Source of the DNA: Corynebacterium pseudogenitalium
GTDB lineage: Bacteria > Actinomycetota > Actinomycetes > Mycobacteriales > Mycobacteriaceae
Reading direction: 5' to 3'
Length of the DNA stretch: 64,000 nt
Assembly: GCF_024453815.1 (NCBI RefSeq)
Contig: NZ_CP072934.1
Location: forward strand, 186,001-250,000
The stretch's first letter is position 1, and every line of letters begins with the position of its first letter. A program made the translations under genes and the position numbers. Of this stretch, positions 53,138-61,876 are shown piece after piece. Below the pieces are notes generated by a model. It had not been told where the DNA came from and searched no databases. It saw nothing but the letters and a program-made list of their open reading frames with translations.

Positions 53138-54700
53138 ATGGCTTTTACCAACCCACGTGTCGCCGCTGCAGCAACGTCCGCAGTGGTGGCGCTCGCTGTC
53201 GTCGCAACGCCTGCGCACGCCGCTGAACCAAAGGCACCGAAGAACATCATCTACATGGTCGGCGACGGCATGGGCTACAATCACGTCGCAGCAGCCAACC
53301 TGTGGCAGACCGGCCAGTCCAAGTGGATGCTCAACGGTGAAAACAGCATCAACAGCATCTCCAACGTCGACGGCAAACCAGTCCAGGCCTTCGAGCAGGA
53401 GGACAAGGGCTGGAAGCACACCTCCATGACCACCTTCCAGTACGGCAACGAGTACGACGAAATCAAGGCGTGGAGCGACCGCGACTGGATCAACAAGAAC
53501 TTCACCGACTCCGCCGCAGCCGCCACCGCCATGGGCACCGGCGTCAAGACGGATAACGGCAAGATCGGCGTCGACCACAAGGGCGAGAAACTGGAGAACA
53601 CCTCCCAGCGCGCCGTGAAGCAGGGCAAGGCCGCCGGCGTCGTGTCCACCGTGCCGTTCAACCACGCCACCCCGGCAGGCTGGGGCGGCCACAACGAGAA
53701 CCGCAGCAACTACACCCAGCTCGCCGACGAAATGCTCGGCCCCGACAGCCCACTGTCCGTCATCATGGGCGCCGGCCACCCTCTCTACGACGACAACGCC
53801 CAAAAAACCGACAAGTTCAACCCGAAGTACATCACCGAGGAGACCTACAACAAGGTCGCCAACGGCGAAACCGACTGGAGCCTGGTCACCGACCAGGCAG
53901 ACTTCGAGTCCCTCGCCAAAGCCGCCAACAAGGACGCCAAGAAGATCTTCGGCCTCGCACCTGTGGCGAACACGCTGCAGCAGGGCCGCGCAGGCTCCGA
54001 CGGCGAAGACAAGGCAAACGTCGGCCCGTACCTCACCGAGTTCAACAAGGGCGTGCCAACCCTGGCCACCATGTCGCTCGGCGCTCTGAACACCCTCAAC
54101 CAGGACGAAGACGGCTTCCACCTCATGATCGAAGGCGGCGCCATCGACTGGACCGGCCACGCCAACACCATCGGCCGCTCCATCGAAGAGACCATCGACT
54201 TCTTTGACGCGGTAGCTGCCGTCGAAAAGTGGGTCGAGGCGAACTCCTCCTGGGAAGACACCCTGCTCATCGTCACCGCCGACCACGAAACCGGCTACCT
54301 CGCCGGCCCGCAGGACCCATCCAAGTACAGCGAGCTCAGCAGCGAAAAGGGCGCCAAGCCGGAGCACACCTACAACTCCGACAACCACACCAACCAGCTC
54401 GTCGGCTTCTGGTACAAGGGCGCAGGTGCCGACGACATCTACGAAGCATCCACCAAGCACACCGACAAGATCCGCGGCTCCTACATCGACAACACCACCG
54501 TCGCCCGCCTCACCCTGGACAAGTGGTGGAACGGCGAAAAGCCAGCAGACAACAAGAAGCCTGCCGACGGCTCCTCCGCCGACTCCCCGTGGCTCATCGC
54601 CATCCTGTCCATCCTCGGAGTCGCCGGTCTACTGGCTGTGATCGCGCAGGCAGCACCATCCCTGGTGGACAACCTGCGCACGCAACTGCCTAAGTTCTAG
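53138..54700 (+). CDS. Secreted alkaline phosphatase (PhoA family) with C-terminal membrane helix
   Basis: A 520-residue exported phosphomonoesterase. Signal peptide to about ATPAHA (residue 28); metal ligand in IIYMVGDGMG (Asp43), nucleophile Ser125 in FTDSAAAATAMGTG, metal ligands in IEGGAIDWTGHAN and TADHETG. The C-terminus has one hydrophobic helix (PWLIAILSILGVAGLLAVIA) before a short basic tail, which should tether the enzyme to the membrane; there is no LPXTG. It releases inorganic phosphate from organic phosphates outside the cell, so phosphate-starvation control is expected. GAAGGA precedes ATG 53138. Confidence 0.95.
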   Translation: MAFTNPRVAAAATSAVVALAVVATPAHAAEPKAPKNIIYMVGDGMGYNHVAAANLWQTGQSKWMLNGENSINSISNVDGKPVQAFEQEDKGWKHTSMTTFQYGNEYDEIKAWSDRDWINKNFTDSAAAATAMGTGVKTDNGKIGVDHKGEKLENTSQRAVKQGKAAGVVSTVPFNHATPAGWGGHNENRSNYTQLADEMLGPDSPLSVIMGAGHPLYDDNAQKTDKFNPKYITEETYNKVANGETDWSLVTDQADFESLAKAANKDAKKIFGLAPVANTLQQGRAGSDGEDKANVGPYLTEFNKGVPTLATMSLGALNTLNQDEDGFHLMIEGGAIDWTGHANTIGRSIEETIDFFDAVAAVEKWVEANSSWEDTLLIVTADHETGYLAGPQDPSKYSELSSEKGAKPEHTYNSDNHTNQLVGFWYKGAGADDIYEASTKHTDKIRGSYIDNTTVARLTLDKWWNGEKPADNKKPADGSSADSPWLIAILSILGVAGLLAVIAQAAPSLVDNLRTQLPKF

Positions 54701-54714
54701 CAGCTACTACCTGC

Positions 54715-55374
54715 CTACATAGGAAGCATCGGCAACTTCACGCCGAGCTTCGGCAGTGCGGCAATCAGGCCAATGATCGCGAGCACCGCTGCGATCACGC
54801 CGCCAACAATCGCCGCCACGTTCAGCTCCGGCTCCGCCGTCGGGTACGCAACATCCGCCTGAGCGCCCTTCGCGCAGGCAGCGGCCGCGGCGGAGTCGGC
54901 GTCGTCAAGCATTGCCTGCTTCTCGGCGACCTTCCCAGCTGGCGTGGCGGCCCACGCCTTATACAGCGCCTCATCACTCTTCTCGACGCCAAACGGCACC
55001 TCAGCGCGCTTCATCTCCGGACCGACCTTGCGCGTCGCCGGGTCGATGTCCTCGAGTGAACCTTCCTTCGTCGGCTTCGTCTCCTTCACCGTCTTCTGCG
55101 CCTCGGCGTACTTCTCGGCGAGCTTGGTTGGGCGCTTCGTGGCGTCCGGGTAAGCAGCATCCACGGCGGCCACGAAGTCGCGTGCCTGCTCATGCAGCCC
55201 AATCGCCTTTGACGCTTCGAACCAGGAGACGACGAAGCGCTGCTCGTCGGCCGAGAGTTGCACAGTGCACATGCCGTCCTTGTCCTTCACGTTCACCGTC
55301 GCGGCGTGGGCGGGTGCGGCAATGGTGCCGAGCGCGATCGCGGTCGCAGCAGCGCAGGTAACAATACGTTTCAT
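54715..55374 (-). CDS. Secreted protein of unknown function with C-terminal membrane helix
   Basis: A 219-residue protein with a Sec signal peptide (KRIVTCAAATAIALGTIAAPAHA), a charged helical middle (residues ~30-185) with two cysteines (DGMCTVQL, AAACAKGA), and a C-terminal helix (VAAIVGGVIAAVLAIIGLIAALP). AGGAGG lies just before ATG 55374; the longer frame from 55431 has no such signal. It converges with the alkaline phosphatase gene, and the two share a signal-peptide/C-terminal-helix layout. I do not recognise the family. Confidence 0.85.
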   Translation of the reverse strand: MKRIVTCAAATAIALGTIAAPAHAATVNVKDKDGMCTVQLSADEQRFVVSWFEASKAIGLHEQARDFVAAVDAAYPDATKRPTKLAEKYAEAQKTVKETKPTKEGSLEDIDPATRKVGPEMKRAEVPFGVEKSDEALYKAWAATPAGKVAEKQAMLDDADSAAAAACAKGAQADVAYPTAEPELNVAAIVGGVIAAVLAIIGLIAALPKLGVKLPMLPM

Positions 55375-55510
55375 GGTGTCCTCCTTGAGGTCGAGTGGGT
55401 GTACCGGGTGTACGCGATTAGTTTCCGACACCGCACGTTGCGACAGCGTTAACGTGGGAATTCGGGGGTAGGTGGGGGTGGTTTGCGGCTGGTCTCCGGG
55501 TGGTTCTCGC

Positions 55511-55613
55511 TCCGGTCGAGGTGTTCAAGGAGTGCGATGCAGGTCGCGCTTCCTCGCCCCGTCTGGCTGATTTTCGGCGACCAGCATCGCACGCTTCTAA
55601 GACCTCGACCGGA
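55511..55613. repeat. Long imperfect palindrome (37-bp arms)
   Basis: TCCGGTCGAGGT...GCGATGC-A-GGTCGC (55511-55547) pairs with GCGACC-A-GCATCGC...ACCTCGACCGGA (55577-55613): 31 of 37 positions are complementary, with about 29 bp between. It occupies the gap between the secreted unknown protein and the convergent end region of the acyl-CoA synthetase gene. It may be a terminator, a miniature mobile element or a distant member of the mosaic repeats. Nothing else was seen in 55375-55671. Confidence 0.6.
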
Positions 55614-55671
55614 ACGATTTGGAGCGTCTCATGTGAGGCTGCTACGTGCTAACCCGCGCGCCGAATGCCCG

Positions 55672-57216
55672 CTACAACTCCCGCGGCACCACTTTGCCGG
55701 TGGCGTTGCGTGGCAGCGCGTCGACGAAGTGGACGTCGCGGGGGATGGAATGCTCGGCGAGGTGGTCGCGAACCCAATCCTGGACGCTGGCAGCCGTCAA
55801 CGCCTGGCCGGCGCGATCGTCAGTGCGGACGATCCAGGTGGCGACGCGTTTGAAGGTATCGGGGTCGTCGACGCTGCCGACGTAGAGGTCGTCGATACCT
55901 GGCATGCGCTCGAGGACTGCTGCGACGGATTGGGGGTGGACGTTTTCGCCGCCGACGATGATCATGTCGTCGCTGCGGGACACGACGTGCAGGAGGCCCT
56001 GGTTGTCGAAGTACCCGAGGTCGCCCATTTCGATGAGGCCGTCGATAGTGACCATGGGCGTGTCGGGGTTGGTGTAGCCGCGCAGGGCGGTTTCGTTGTT
56101 GAGGAAGATGCGCCCGACGGTGCCGGTGGGGACTTCGCGGCCTGCGTCGTCGTAGATGCGCAGGGTGGTGCCGGGTGGGACGCGGCCGACGCAGGTCGGG
56201 TCGTTGGCGACGGTGGTGGCGTCGGCGGCTGCGGCGAGGGCGAGTTCGGTGGAGCCGTAGATATTGGCCACGATGGGTCCGAAACGGTCGATGAGGCGCT
56301 CGGCGAGGAGTGGGGTCAGGGCGTTGCCGGCGGTGCCTATGAAGCGCAGGCGCGATGTGTCGTACTCTCCCTCGAGGTCAAGCATGTGTTTGAGGAAGAT
56401 GGGGGAGGAGATGAGGCCGTCGCAACGGAAGTGTTCGAGCTGCCGAAAAACCTTGTCGGGGTCGAAGACACGCTGCGTAACGATGGTACCGCCGACCCCA
56501 AGCGTGATGTTGAGCGCGGACCAGCCCCAGGTATGGAACATGGAGGCGGTCGTCTGGACGGTGTCGCCGGCGCGGAAGGGGATCGCCTCGAGGTAGCCGG
56601 TGACCACGAAGGGGAGGGCGGGCTCGGCGCGCAGGATGCCCTTGGGGATGCCGGAGGTGCCCGAGCTCATGAGCACGATGTCGCCATGTTTCGGAAACAG
56701 CGGCAGCGCGGCGTCGCCGCCACCCATACTTATCGACGCCAACTTCGCCCCATCAACCACTACCATGCCGGTGACCTTCGGGATGCGGGGCAGGAACTCG
56801 TCGTCGGTGAAGAGGATGTTGATGTCGTTTTCCTCGATACACCCGCGGAGCTGTTCGGTGGAGGAGCCGACGTTGAGGAGGAAGATGGAGCCGCCGGTGT
56901 AGCCTTTAGCGCCGAGTGGCAGGATGATGCCGCGGCCATTACGGGCGATGACGCCGATGCGCGGCTGGTCGGTGACCGTAAGGATCCAGCGGGCCACGTT
57001 GCGCGCTTGGGTGCGGAGGTCGCGGTAGGTGAGGAGGCCGGCGTCGTCGATAAGGGCGGTGCGCTCGGGGGCGGCGAGGTAGCCCTGTTCGATAGCGCGG
57101 GCGGTGGTGAAGCGGAAGCGGAGCAGATTTGGTATAACCCCTAGCGCTGCTTTCTGGCTGTTGCCGAGGCTGATCATTCCGGCGCGGTGGGTGGCCCTGA
57201 GAAAGCGGAGAAACAT
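55672..57216 (-). CDS. AMP-binding acyl-CoA synthetase-like (FadD-type) enzyme
   Basis: A 514-residue member of the ANL superfamily that should activate a carboxylic acid as an adenylate and transfer it to CoA or a carrier. P-loop LMSSGTSGIPKG (182-193), YGSTELA, MGDLGYFDNQG and the catalytic Lys508 in RNATGKVVPREL are visible. The first ~45 residues resemble FadD-type enzymes of mycolate producers. The substrate cannot be determined. ATG 57216 lies 6 bases after TAGAAT (57223-57228, minus), a leaderless arrangement. It is divergent from the SGNH hydrolase gene. Confidence 0.92.
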   Translation of the reverse strand: MFLRFLRATHRAGMISLGNSQKAALGVIPNLLRFRFTTARAIEQGYLAAPERTALIDDAGLLTYRDLRTQARNVARWILTVTDQPRIGVIARNGRGIILPLGAKGYTGGSIFLLNVGSSTEQLRGCIEENDINILFTDDEFLPRIPKVTGMVVVDGAKLASISMGGGDAALPLFPKHGDIVLMSSGTSGIPKGILRAEPALPFVVTGYLEAIPFRAGDTVQTTASMFHTWGWSALNITLGVGGTIVTQRVFDPDKVFRQLEHFRCDGLISSPIFLKHMLDLEGEYDTSRLRFIGTAGNALTPLLAERLIDRFGPIVANIYGSTELALAAAADATTVANDPTCVGRVPPGTTLRIYDDAGREVPTGTVGRIFLNNETALRGYTNPDTPMVTIDGLIEMGDLGYFDNQGLLHVVSRSDDMIIVGGENVHPQSVAAVLERMPGIDDLYVGSVDDPDTFKRVATWIVRTDDRAGQALTAASVQDWVRDHLAEHSIPRDVHFVDALPRNATGKVVPREL

Positions 57217-57283
57217 TGCTCTATTCTATGACATCTGGCAAAGTAGGCGTAGTTCTTGTTGTAGATGTGAAAGAAGTGCACTT

Positions 57284-58096
57284 GTGTTTCGTAAGTTGAC
57301 GGCGGCGATCGTCGCGACCGCGCTGGCCATTGTGCCAGCGCAGGCCACCGCGCAGCCGCGTAACATGGTGGTTTTCGGCGATTCAGTCATTGCCGACCCA
57401 ACAGTCCACGACTGGGCGGCAGGAAAAATCGGCGCCACGCCACAAGGCTCCTCGGATGCGAAGGTCTGGTGCCCAACCGGTGCAAGGAATTGGGGCAAGC
57501 AGGCGGCTGCGCGCCTCGGGTTGCGGGCAATGGACTACTCCTGTGCCGGCACCGTTTCAACTCGCGTTGGCCCCTATTTCTCCCTGCAGGTTGACCGCGC
57601 GTTGCGCGACCGCTCCCTGAACCCGGCAACGGCCCGCGTCATCATCTCGACCGGCTTCAATGACACCTATTCGACCGGCGGCCGGTCCCCGGAGCAGGTG
57701 CGTCGCGCCTTCGTCGACGCGATGGTGCCGCAGGTGAACCGTATCCGGGCGGCGGCGCCGAACGCGCGCATCCAGATTGTCGGCTACCCGAAGATCACGC
57801 AGGGCGACCGCGTGTGCCTGTTTCAGCTGGGCAACAACATGCACGACGCCACCCCGATGCCCTTCGTGCAAGCGTGGGAGGACACCGCGCAGTGGATGCA
57901 GGTGGACCTGGCGCGCGCAGCGGGTGTCGAATTTTTGGACCTGAAGCCGTCCACGTGGAACAACAACATGTGTGCCCCGGACCACATCCGGATGTGGGCC
58001 GGGCTGGTCGATTTCGGCCCTTCGCCACGCAACATGCCGCTGCACGTGAACCAGCGCGGCCACGCCCACGTCGCGGACGTCATCGCGCATTCCTAG
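57284..58096 (+). CDS. Secreted SGNH/GDSL-family hydrolase
   Basis: A 270-residue exported esterase-like protein. The signal peptide ends near AQATAQ; block I VFGDSVIADP (catalytic Ser), block III STGFNDTYS (GxND) and a C-terminal Asp/His region (CAPDHIRMW, NQRGHAHVAD) are visible. Cysteines (VWCPTG, DYSCAG, DRVCLF, NNMCAPD) could form two disulfides. It is likely a lipase or esterase acting on envelope lipids or polysaccharide acyl groups. GTG 57284 follows GAAAGAAG by 7 bases; the longer upstream frame overlaps the divergent promoter and is rejected. Confidence 0.9.
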   Translation: MFRKLTAAIVATALAIVPAQATAQPRNMVVFGDSVIADPTVHDWAAGKIGATPQGSSDAKVWCPTGARNWGKQAAARLGLRAMDYSCAGTVSTRVGPYFSLQVDRALRDRSLNPATARVIISTGFNDTYSTGGRSPEQVRRAFVDAMVPQVNRIRAAAPNARIQIVGYPKITQGDRVCLFQLGNNMHDATPMPFVQAWEDTAQWMQVDLARAAGVEFLDLKPSTWNNNMCAPDHIRMWAGLVDFGPSPRNMPLHVNQRGHAHVADVIAHS

Positions 58097-58103
58097 AAAC
58101 TAG

Positions 58104-58835
58104 CTACTTGGCCAGCGCGTCCTCGATGGCCTGCTCGAAGGCCTCGTAAGGCTGCGCGCCGATGATTTCCTGGCCATTGACCAGGAAGGACGGGGTGGAG
58201 TTAAAGCCTGCACGCTGCGCTAGGTTGTTGGCGTCCTGCAGGGCGGCGTCGTACTTGTCGCTGGCGGCGTCGGCCTTGAACTTCTCCATGTCCGGCATGC
58301 CTGCGGCTTCAGCGAAGCGGACGAAGTCCTCCATGTCGAAGTCGGGATGGCCTTTGGCCTTGATGGCCTCTGCCATGTAGGCGTCCTGGTACTCGAAGAA
58401 TTTGCCTTGGTCGGCGGCAGCGCGGCCGGCGCGGGCTGCTTCGACGGCGGCCTGGCCGTTAACTACGAAGTCGTTGAACTCGATGCGCACCTTGCCCTCA
58501 TCGACGTAGTTCTTGATGATCTGCGGCATGATCTCAACGTTGGCCTTGATGCAGAATGGGCAGTCCCAGTCGGAGAACTCGGAGAGGACGACGGGGGCGT
58601 CGACATCGCCGAGGGCCATTGGGTCGTTGGCGTCGCGGCGCTCGATCTCGGCGGCGGCCTCGTTCATAGTCGGTTCGGCGGCAGGCTCTTCGGCGGCCTG
58701 AGACGGTGCAGTCTGGGCGGTCTCCGTGGCGGGTGTCGCGGAGTTTGCGCCGATGACGTAGCCACCCACCCCGGTGCCGACCGCCAATACTGCCGTAAAT
58801 GCCCACATCAGTGGTGGGATCTTGGTATCACTCAT
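58104..58835 (-). CDS. Membrane-anchored DsbA-like thiol-disulfide oxidoreductase
   Basis: A 243-residue protein. An N-terminal anchor helix (LMWAFTAVLAVGTGVGGYVIG) and an Ala/Glu/Pro-rich linker lead to a thioredoxin_4/DsbA domain with active site D-C92-P-F-C95 and cis-Pro segment FNSTPSFLVNG. It probably forms or isomerises disulfides in exported proteins. The start overlaps the end of the DUF2304 gene by 8 bp, so it is the last gene of the glycosyltransferase operon. Confidence 0.92.
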   Translation of the reverse strand: MSDTKIPPLMWAFTAVLAVGTGVGGYVIGANSATPATETAQTAPSQAAEEPAAEPTMNEAAAEIERRDANDPMALGDVDAPVVLSEFSDWDCPFCIKANVEIMPQIIKNYVDEGKVRIEFNDFVVNGQAAVEAARAGRAAADQGKFFEYQDAYMAEAIKAKGHPDFDMEDFVRFAEAAGMPDMEKFKADAASDKYDAALQDANNLAQRAGFNSTPSFLVNGQEIIGAQPYEAFEQAIEDALAK

Positions 58836-59169
58836 GGTGCTCCTTTGGTTGTTCTGCGTTTTGTAATGCTACCGCCCGCGCCAAACGAGCGTAGCGCAGC
58901 TCCTGCTCACGGAACCGGGTCCAGGTCGAGATGGTGGTGAAGAAGAACGCGATGATCAGCACGTACAGCATCAGGTCCGTGCCGCGGGCAACACCCAACC
59001 AGTTGGCAAGGATGGTGACGTCGTCGGGGCGCAGGATCGCCCAGATGGCGGCGATGAACATCGCGCCGAAGCCGATCTTCACCCACGCTTTCGCGTTCGC
59101 CTTTCGGCGGTTAGCAAAAAAGTAGAGCGCCAACAGGACGGTGGCGCAGATCAGTGCGAACTGGATCAT
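58828..59169 (-). CDS. DUF2304 membrane protein
   Basis: A 113-residue protein with three helices (QFALICATVLLALYFFANR; AMFIAAIWAILRP; LMLYVLIIAFFFTTIST), the DUF2304 pattern. DUF2304 proteins regularly sit beside a polyprenyl-phosphate glycosyltransferase of GT2 type, as here (4-bp overlap with the upstream glycosyltransferase gene), suggesting a membrane partner in lipid-linked sugar synthesis or transfer. The frame is open upstream to 59472, but that part is the shadow of the glycosyltransferase gene. Confidence 0.9.
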   Translation of the reverse strand: MIQFALICATVLLALYFFANRRKANAKAWVKIGFGAMFIAAIWAILRPDDVTILANWLGVARGTDLMLYVLIIAFFFTTISTWTRFREQELRYARLARAVALQNAEQPKEHHE

Positions 59170-59849
59170 GGGAGCCTCCCTGCCACGATGTTGTCGGCCA
59201 GGATGTTGACGCCGTTGATAAGCGACTGGCCCTTGCTCATCGAGTACTCCGTGTACAGAATCTCCACCGGCTCCTCGGCGACGCGCCACTTGCGTTGGTC
59301 GATCAGGGCGACGATCTCGGATGCGTGCGACATCCCGTTCATCCGCAGGTTCATCTCGTTGGCCACTTTGAGGTTGAAGGCGCGTAGGCCGTTGTGGGCG
59401 TCGCTCAGCCCGAGGCGACGAGTGCGTGGCGAGAGCAACACCACCGTGCGCAGCACCACGCGCTTGATCCACGGCACCTGCGAGCTATCTTGGCCGGCGA
59501 AGCGGGTGCCCACCACGATGTCGAGCGGCTCCGTGCGCAGGCGCTGCACCATGCGCAGCACGTCCTTGACCTGGTGCTGACCGTCGGCATCGAAGGTGAC
59601 AAAGTACTTCGCCCCCGGCTGAGCCCGCGCGTACTCCACCCCGGTCTGGATCGCGGCGCCCTGCCCCAGGTTCACCGGGTGGTTGACCAAGTGAGCCCCG
59701 GCGGCGCGGATGGCGTCGGCAGAATTGTCGCGGGAGCCGTCATTGACGGCCACGATGTTCGGGAACGTAGCCCGCGCATGCTCAATGACCTGCTGGATAA
59801 CGGGGCCCTCGTTATAGCAGGGGATGATGAGCCAAGTGTCGTCGTTCAT
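59166..59849 (-). CDS. GT2 glycosyltransferase, polyprenyl-phosphate sugar synthase-like
   Basis: A 227-residue GT-A enzyme. IIPCYNEGPVIQQVIEHA, VNDGSRDNSADAI, and the FDADGQHQ motif (DXD equivalent) match dolichol/polyprenyl-phosphate-mannose synthase-like GT2 enzymes without a membrane domain. With the DUF2304 partner it may load a sugar on decaprenyl phosphate for cell-wall glycan synthesis. ATG 59849 begins the conserved DDTWLIIPCYNEG; codons up to 59891 are in frame but atypical. Coupled to the DUF2304 gene by 4-bp overlap. Confidence 0.9.
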   Translation of the reverse strand: MNDDTWLIIPCYNEGPVIQQVIEHARATFPNIVAVNDGSRDNSADAIRAAGAHLVNHPVNLGQGAAIQTGVEYARAQPGAKYFVTFDADGQHQVKDVLRMVQRLRTEPLDIVVGTRFAGQDSSQVPWIKRVVLRTVVLLSPRTRRLGLSDAHNGLRAFNLKVANEMNLRMNGMSHASEIVALIDQRKWRVAEEPVEILYTEYSMSKGQSLINGVNILADNIVAGRLP

Positions 59850-59862
59850 GTTGACGCAGATG

Positions 59863-60654
59863 TTACCCGGCGCGGTGGAAAAGCTGCGCATAAACGCGCT
59901 TCAGCAGAGGCTTCGGCAGCAGGCGGTAGAGGGTGCGCACTGCGACGTTCACCATCGCGCGCGTGCGGCCGATCAGGCCGTAGCGCACCAGCCGGATCTG
60001 CATGTCTACCTCCGAGGTGAACATGTCGCTGCCGGTGCGGCGGTCGAACTGCTCGTCGGTGACACGGAAGTAGGTGAGTGGCTCCTGCATGTTGTACAGG
60101 GTGTAGCCGTCGGCGATGAGGCGCGCGAAGAGGTCGTAGTCCTCCATGAGGTGCACGTCCTGGTACCCGCCCACCGCCTTGACGTCCGCCGTGCGGTACA
60201 TCACGGAAGGGTGGTTCATTGGCGAGTTCATCTTGGCGTAGTGTGCGGGGTGCTCGGGCAGGCGTCGGATGCCGCCGGTGCGCTCGCCGTCGAACTCCTG
60301 CACCGCAGTTCCCACCACGGACACCTCGGGGTGCTGCTGCAAAAACTCGAGTTGCCGCTCGATGCGCTGGGGGAACGCCTTGTCGTCGGAGTCGAGCTGC
60401 GCCACGAACTCGCTGTTGATCGTCTCCAGCGCCGCCTGCAACGCGGGGCCCGCACCGCGGTTTTCGGCGCAGCGCACCACGCGCGCCCCATACTTCTCGA
60501 CGACCCCCTCGACCCCATCCGCCACCGGCCCATCAAACACGACCACGACCTCGTCCGCGGGGCGGGTCTGCTCAGCGAGGGACTGTAGCGCCTCGGCGAG
60601 CTGGTCAGGAACAGTGCCGTGGTAGGCAGACAGGAGCGCTGTAACGGTGGACAT
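59863..60654 (-). CDS. GT2 family glycosyltransferase
   Basis: A 263-residue glycosyltransferase of the GT2 (WbbL/rhamnosyltransferase-like) type: TVTALLSAYHGTVPDQLAEA, VVVFDGPV, QLDSDDKAFPQRIE (DXD) and acceptor-side MEDYDLFARLI (ED-type catalytic base). Position upstream of rmlA suggests it uses dTDP-rhamnose or another nucleotide sugar for wall polysaccharide. No membrane helices are obvious. It lies 11 bp from rmlA and 13 bp from the next glycosyltransferase, so all are probably one transcript. Confidence 0.9.
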   Translation of the reverse strand: MSTVTALLSAYHGTVPDQLAEALQSLAEQTRPADEVVVVFDGPVADGVEGVVEKYGARVVRCAENRGAGPALQAALETINSEFVAQLDSDDKAFPQRIERQLEFLQQHPEVSVVGTAVQEFDGERTGGIRRLPEHPAHYAKMNSPMNHPSVMYRTADVKAVGGYQDVHLMEDYDLFARLIADGYTLYNMQEPLTYFRVTDEQFDRRTGSDMFTSEVDMQIRLVRYGLIGRTRAMVNVAVRTLYRLLPKPLLKRVYAQLFHRAG

Positions 60655-60665
60655 GGCTACCGATA

Positions 60666-61514
60666 CTAGTTGCGTGCGGCGTCGAGAAGAAATGTGCCGT
60701 AGCCCGACTTCACCATGGACTCACCCAGGCTGACCAGCCTGTCCACAGAGATGAACCCCTGCTCGTAGGCGGCGACCTCCGGCGAGCCGATCACCACACC
60801 GGTGCGCTTCTGCAGCACCTCCACGTAGGCGGACGCCTCCGCCATGGAGTCAATCGTGCCGGTGTCCAGCCACACGTCACCCCTGTTCAAACGGTGGACC
60901 CGCAGCTGGTTCGCCTTGAGGTACGCCTCGTTCACGCTGGTGATCTCCAGCTCGCCGCGGGCACTCGGGGTGATCGTCTTCGCGATGTCCACGACCTGGT
61001 TGTCGTAAAAGTACAGGCCGACGACGGCGAAGTTGGACTTCGGGTGCTCCGGTTTCTCCTCAATCGACGTGGCCACGCCATTCGCGTCGAAGTCCACCAC
61101 ACCGTAGCGGTGCGGGTCGGAGACCTCGTAGGCGAAGATGGTGCCGCCGGTGCCGTCGTGGCTGAGGTCCAGGGCGCCGTCGAAAATGTTGTCACCCAGC
61201 ACGAGCGCCACTGAGTCATCCCCGATGAAGTCCTCGGCGATCAGAAACGCCTGGGCAAGCCCGTCGGGGGAGGGTTGGATGCCGTAGTGGAGCATGATGC
61301 CCCAGTCGGAGCCGTCGCCGAGGAGGCGCCGGAACGCGGGCGCGTCCTCCGGCGTGGTGATCACCATGATCTCCCGGATACCAGCGCTGATTAGCGTGGT
61401 CAGCGGGTAGTAGATCATGGGCTTGTCGTAAATCGGCATCAACTGCTTCGAAATACCCTTCGTAATCGGGTAGAGCCGGGTGCCGGACCCGCCGGCCAGA
61501 ATGATGCCCTTCAT
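60666..61514 (-). CDS. rmlA: Glucose-1-phosphate thymidylyltransferase
   Basis: A 282-residue enzyme making dTDP-glucose, the first step to dTDP-L-rhamnose. The nucleotide-binding loop [39 protein letters not shown] and the substrate segment GDVWLDTGT are all intact. Length is close to E. coli RmlA. It lies 4 bp after the small secreted-protein gene and belongs to the rmlB-rmlCD-rmlA cluster. dTDP-rhamnose supplies the linker sugar between peptidoglycan and arabinogalactan in Corynebacteriales. Confidence 0.97.
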   Translation of the reverse strand: MKGIILAGGSGTRLYPITKGISKQLMPIYDKPMIYYPLTTLISAGIREIMVITTPEDAPAFRRLLGDGSDWGIMLHYGIQPSPDGLAQAFLIAEDFIGDDSVALVLGDNIFDGALDLSHDGTGGTIFAYEVSDPHRYGVVDFDANGVATSIEEKPEHPKSNFAVVGLYFYDNQVVDIAKTITPSARGELEITSVNEAYLKANQLRVHRLNRGDVWLDTGTIDSMAEASAYVEVLQKRTGVVIGSPEVAAYEQGFISVDRLVSLGESMVKSGYGTFLLDAARN

Positions 61515-61518
61515 CGAC

Positions 61519-61866
61519 TTAGCGCTTCGGCAGGATCTTATCCAGCGGCAGCTTCTCGATCACAGTCAGCACCGTGGTCAGGATGCCCATGATGAACAGG
61601 ATCAGCGCCGGGGTGGACACGTTCGACGTGTCGCCCGCGGACAGTGCCATCGCCGGGTCGGTCGGGGCAGTATTCGTCGTCGTGGTGGCCTCAACCGTCG
61701 GGGTGACCGTCGCCGTCACCGTCGGGGTGACGGTGACCGTGGTGGTTGCTGGGGTCGAAGGAGCCGAAGGAGCAGGCGAGGTGGAGGTTTGGGTGGAAGC
61801 GAACGCCGGGGTTGCCACCACCAGTGCCCCCGCCACCGCGAGAGCTGCAAGAGAAGTGCGATTCAT
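61519..61866 (-). CDS. Small secreted Thr/Pro-rich protein with C-terminal membrane helix
   Basis: A 115-residue protein: signal peptide [19 protein letters not shown], a Thr/Val/Pro-rich middle ([20 protein letters not shown]) likely to be extended and perhaps O-mannosylated, then [17 protein letters not shown] and a basic tail. No family is recognised. ATG 61866 is chosen because it opens the signal peptide. It lies inside the rhamnose operon (10 bp after rmlCD, 4 bp before rmlA), so it is co-transcribed with wall-sugar genes. The layout repeats that of the alkaline phosphatase and the secreted unknown at 54715. Confidence 0.82.
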   Translation of the reverse strand: MNRTSLAALAVAGALVVATPAFASTQTSTSPAPSAPSTPATTTVTVTPTVTATVTPTVEATTTTNTAPTDPAMALSAGDTSNVSTPALILFIMGILTTVLTVIEKLPLDKILPKR

Positions 61867-61876
61867 GCAGTACAAC

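Noticed and set aside
57104..57283. Upstream extension of the SGNH hydrolase
   Set aside because: It would overlap the start of the divergent acyl-CoA synthetase gene and bury the signal peptide inside the protein.
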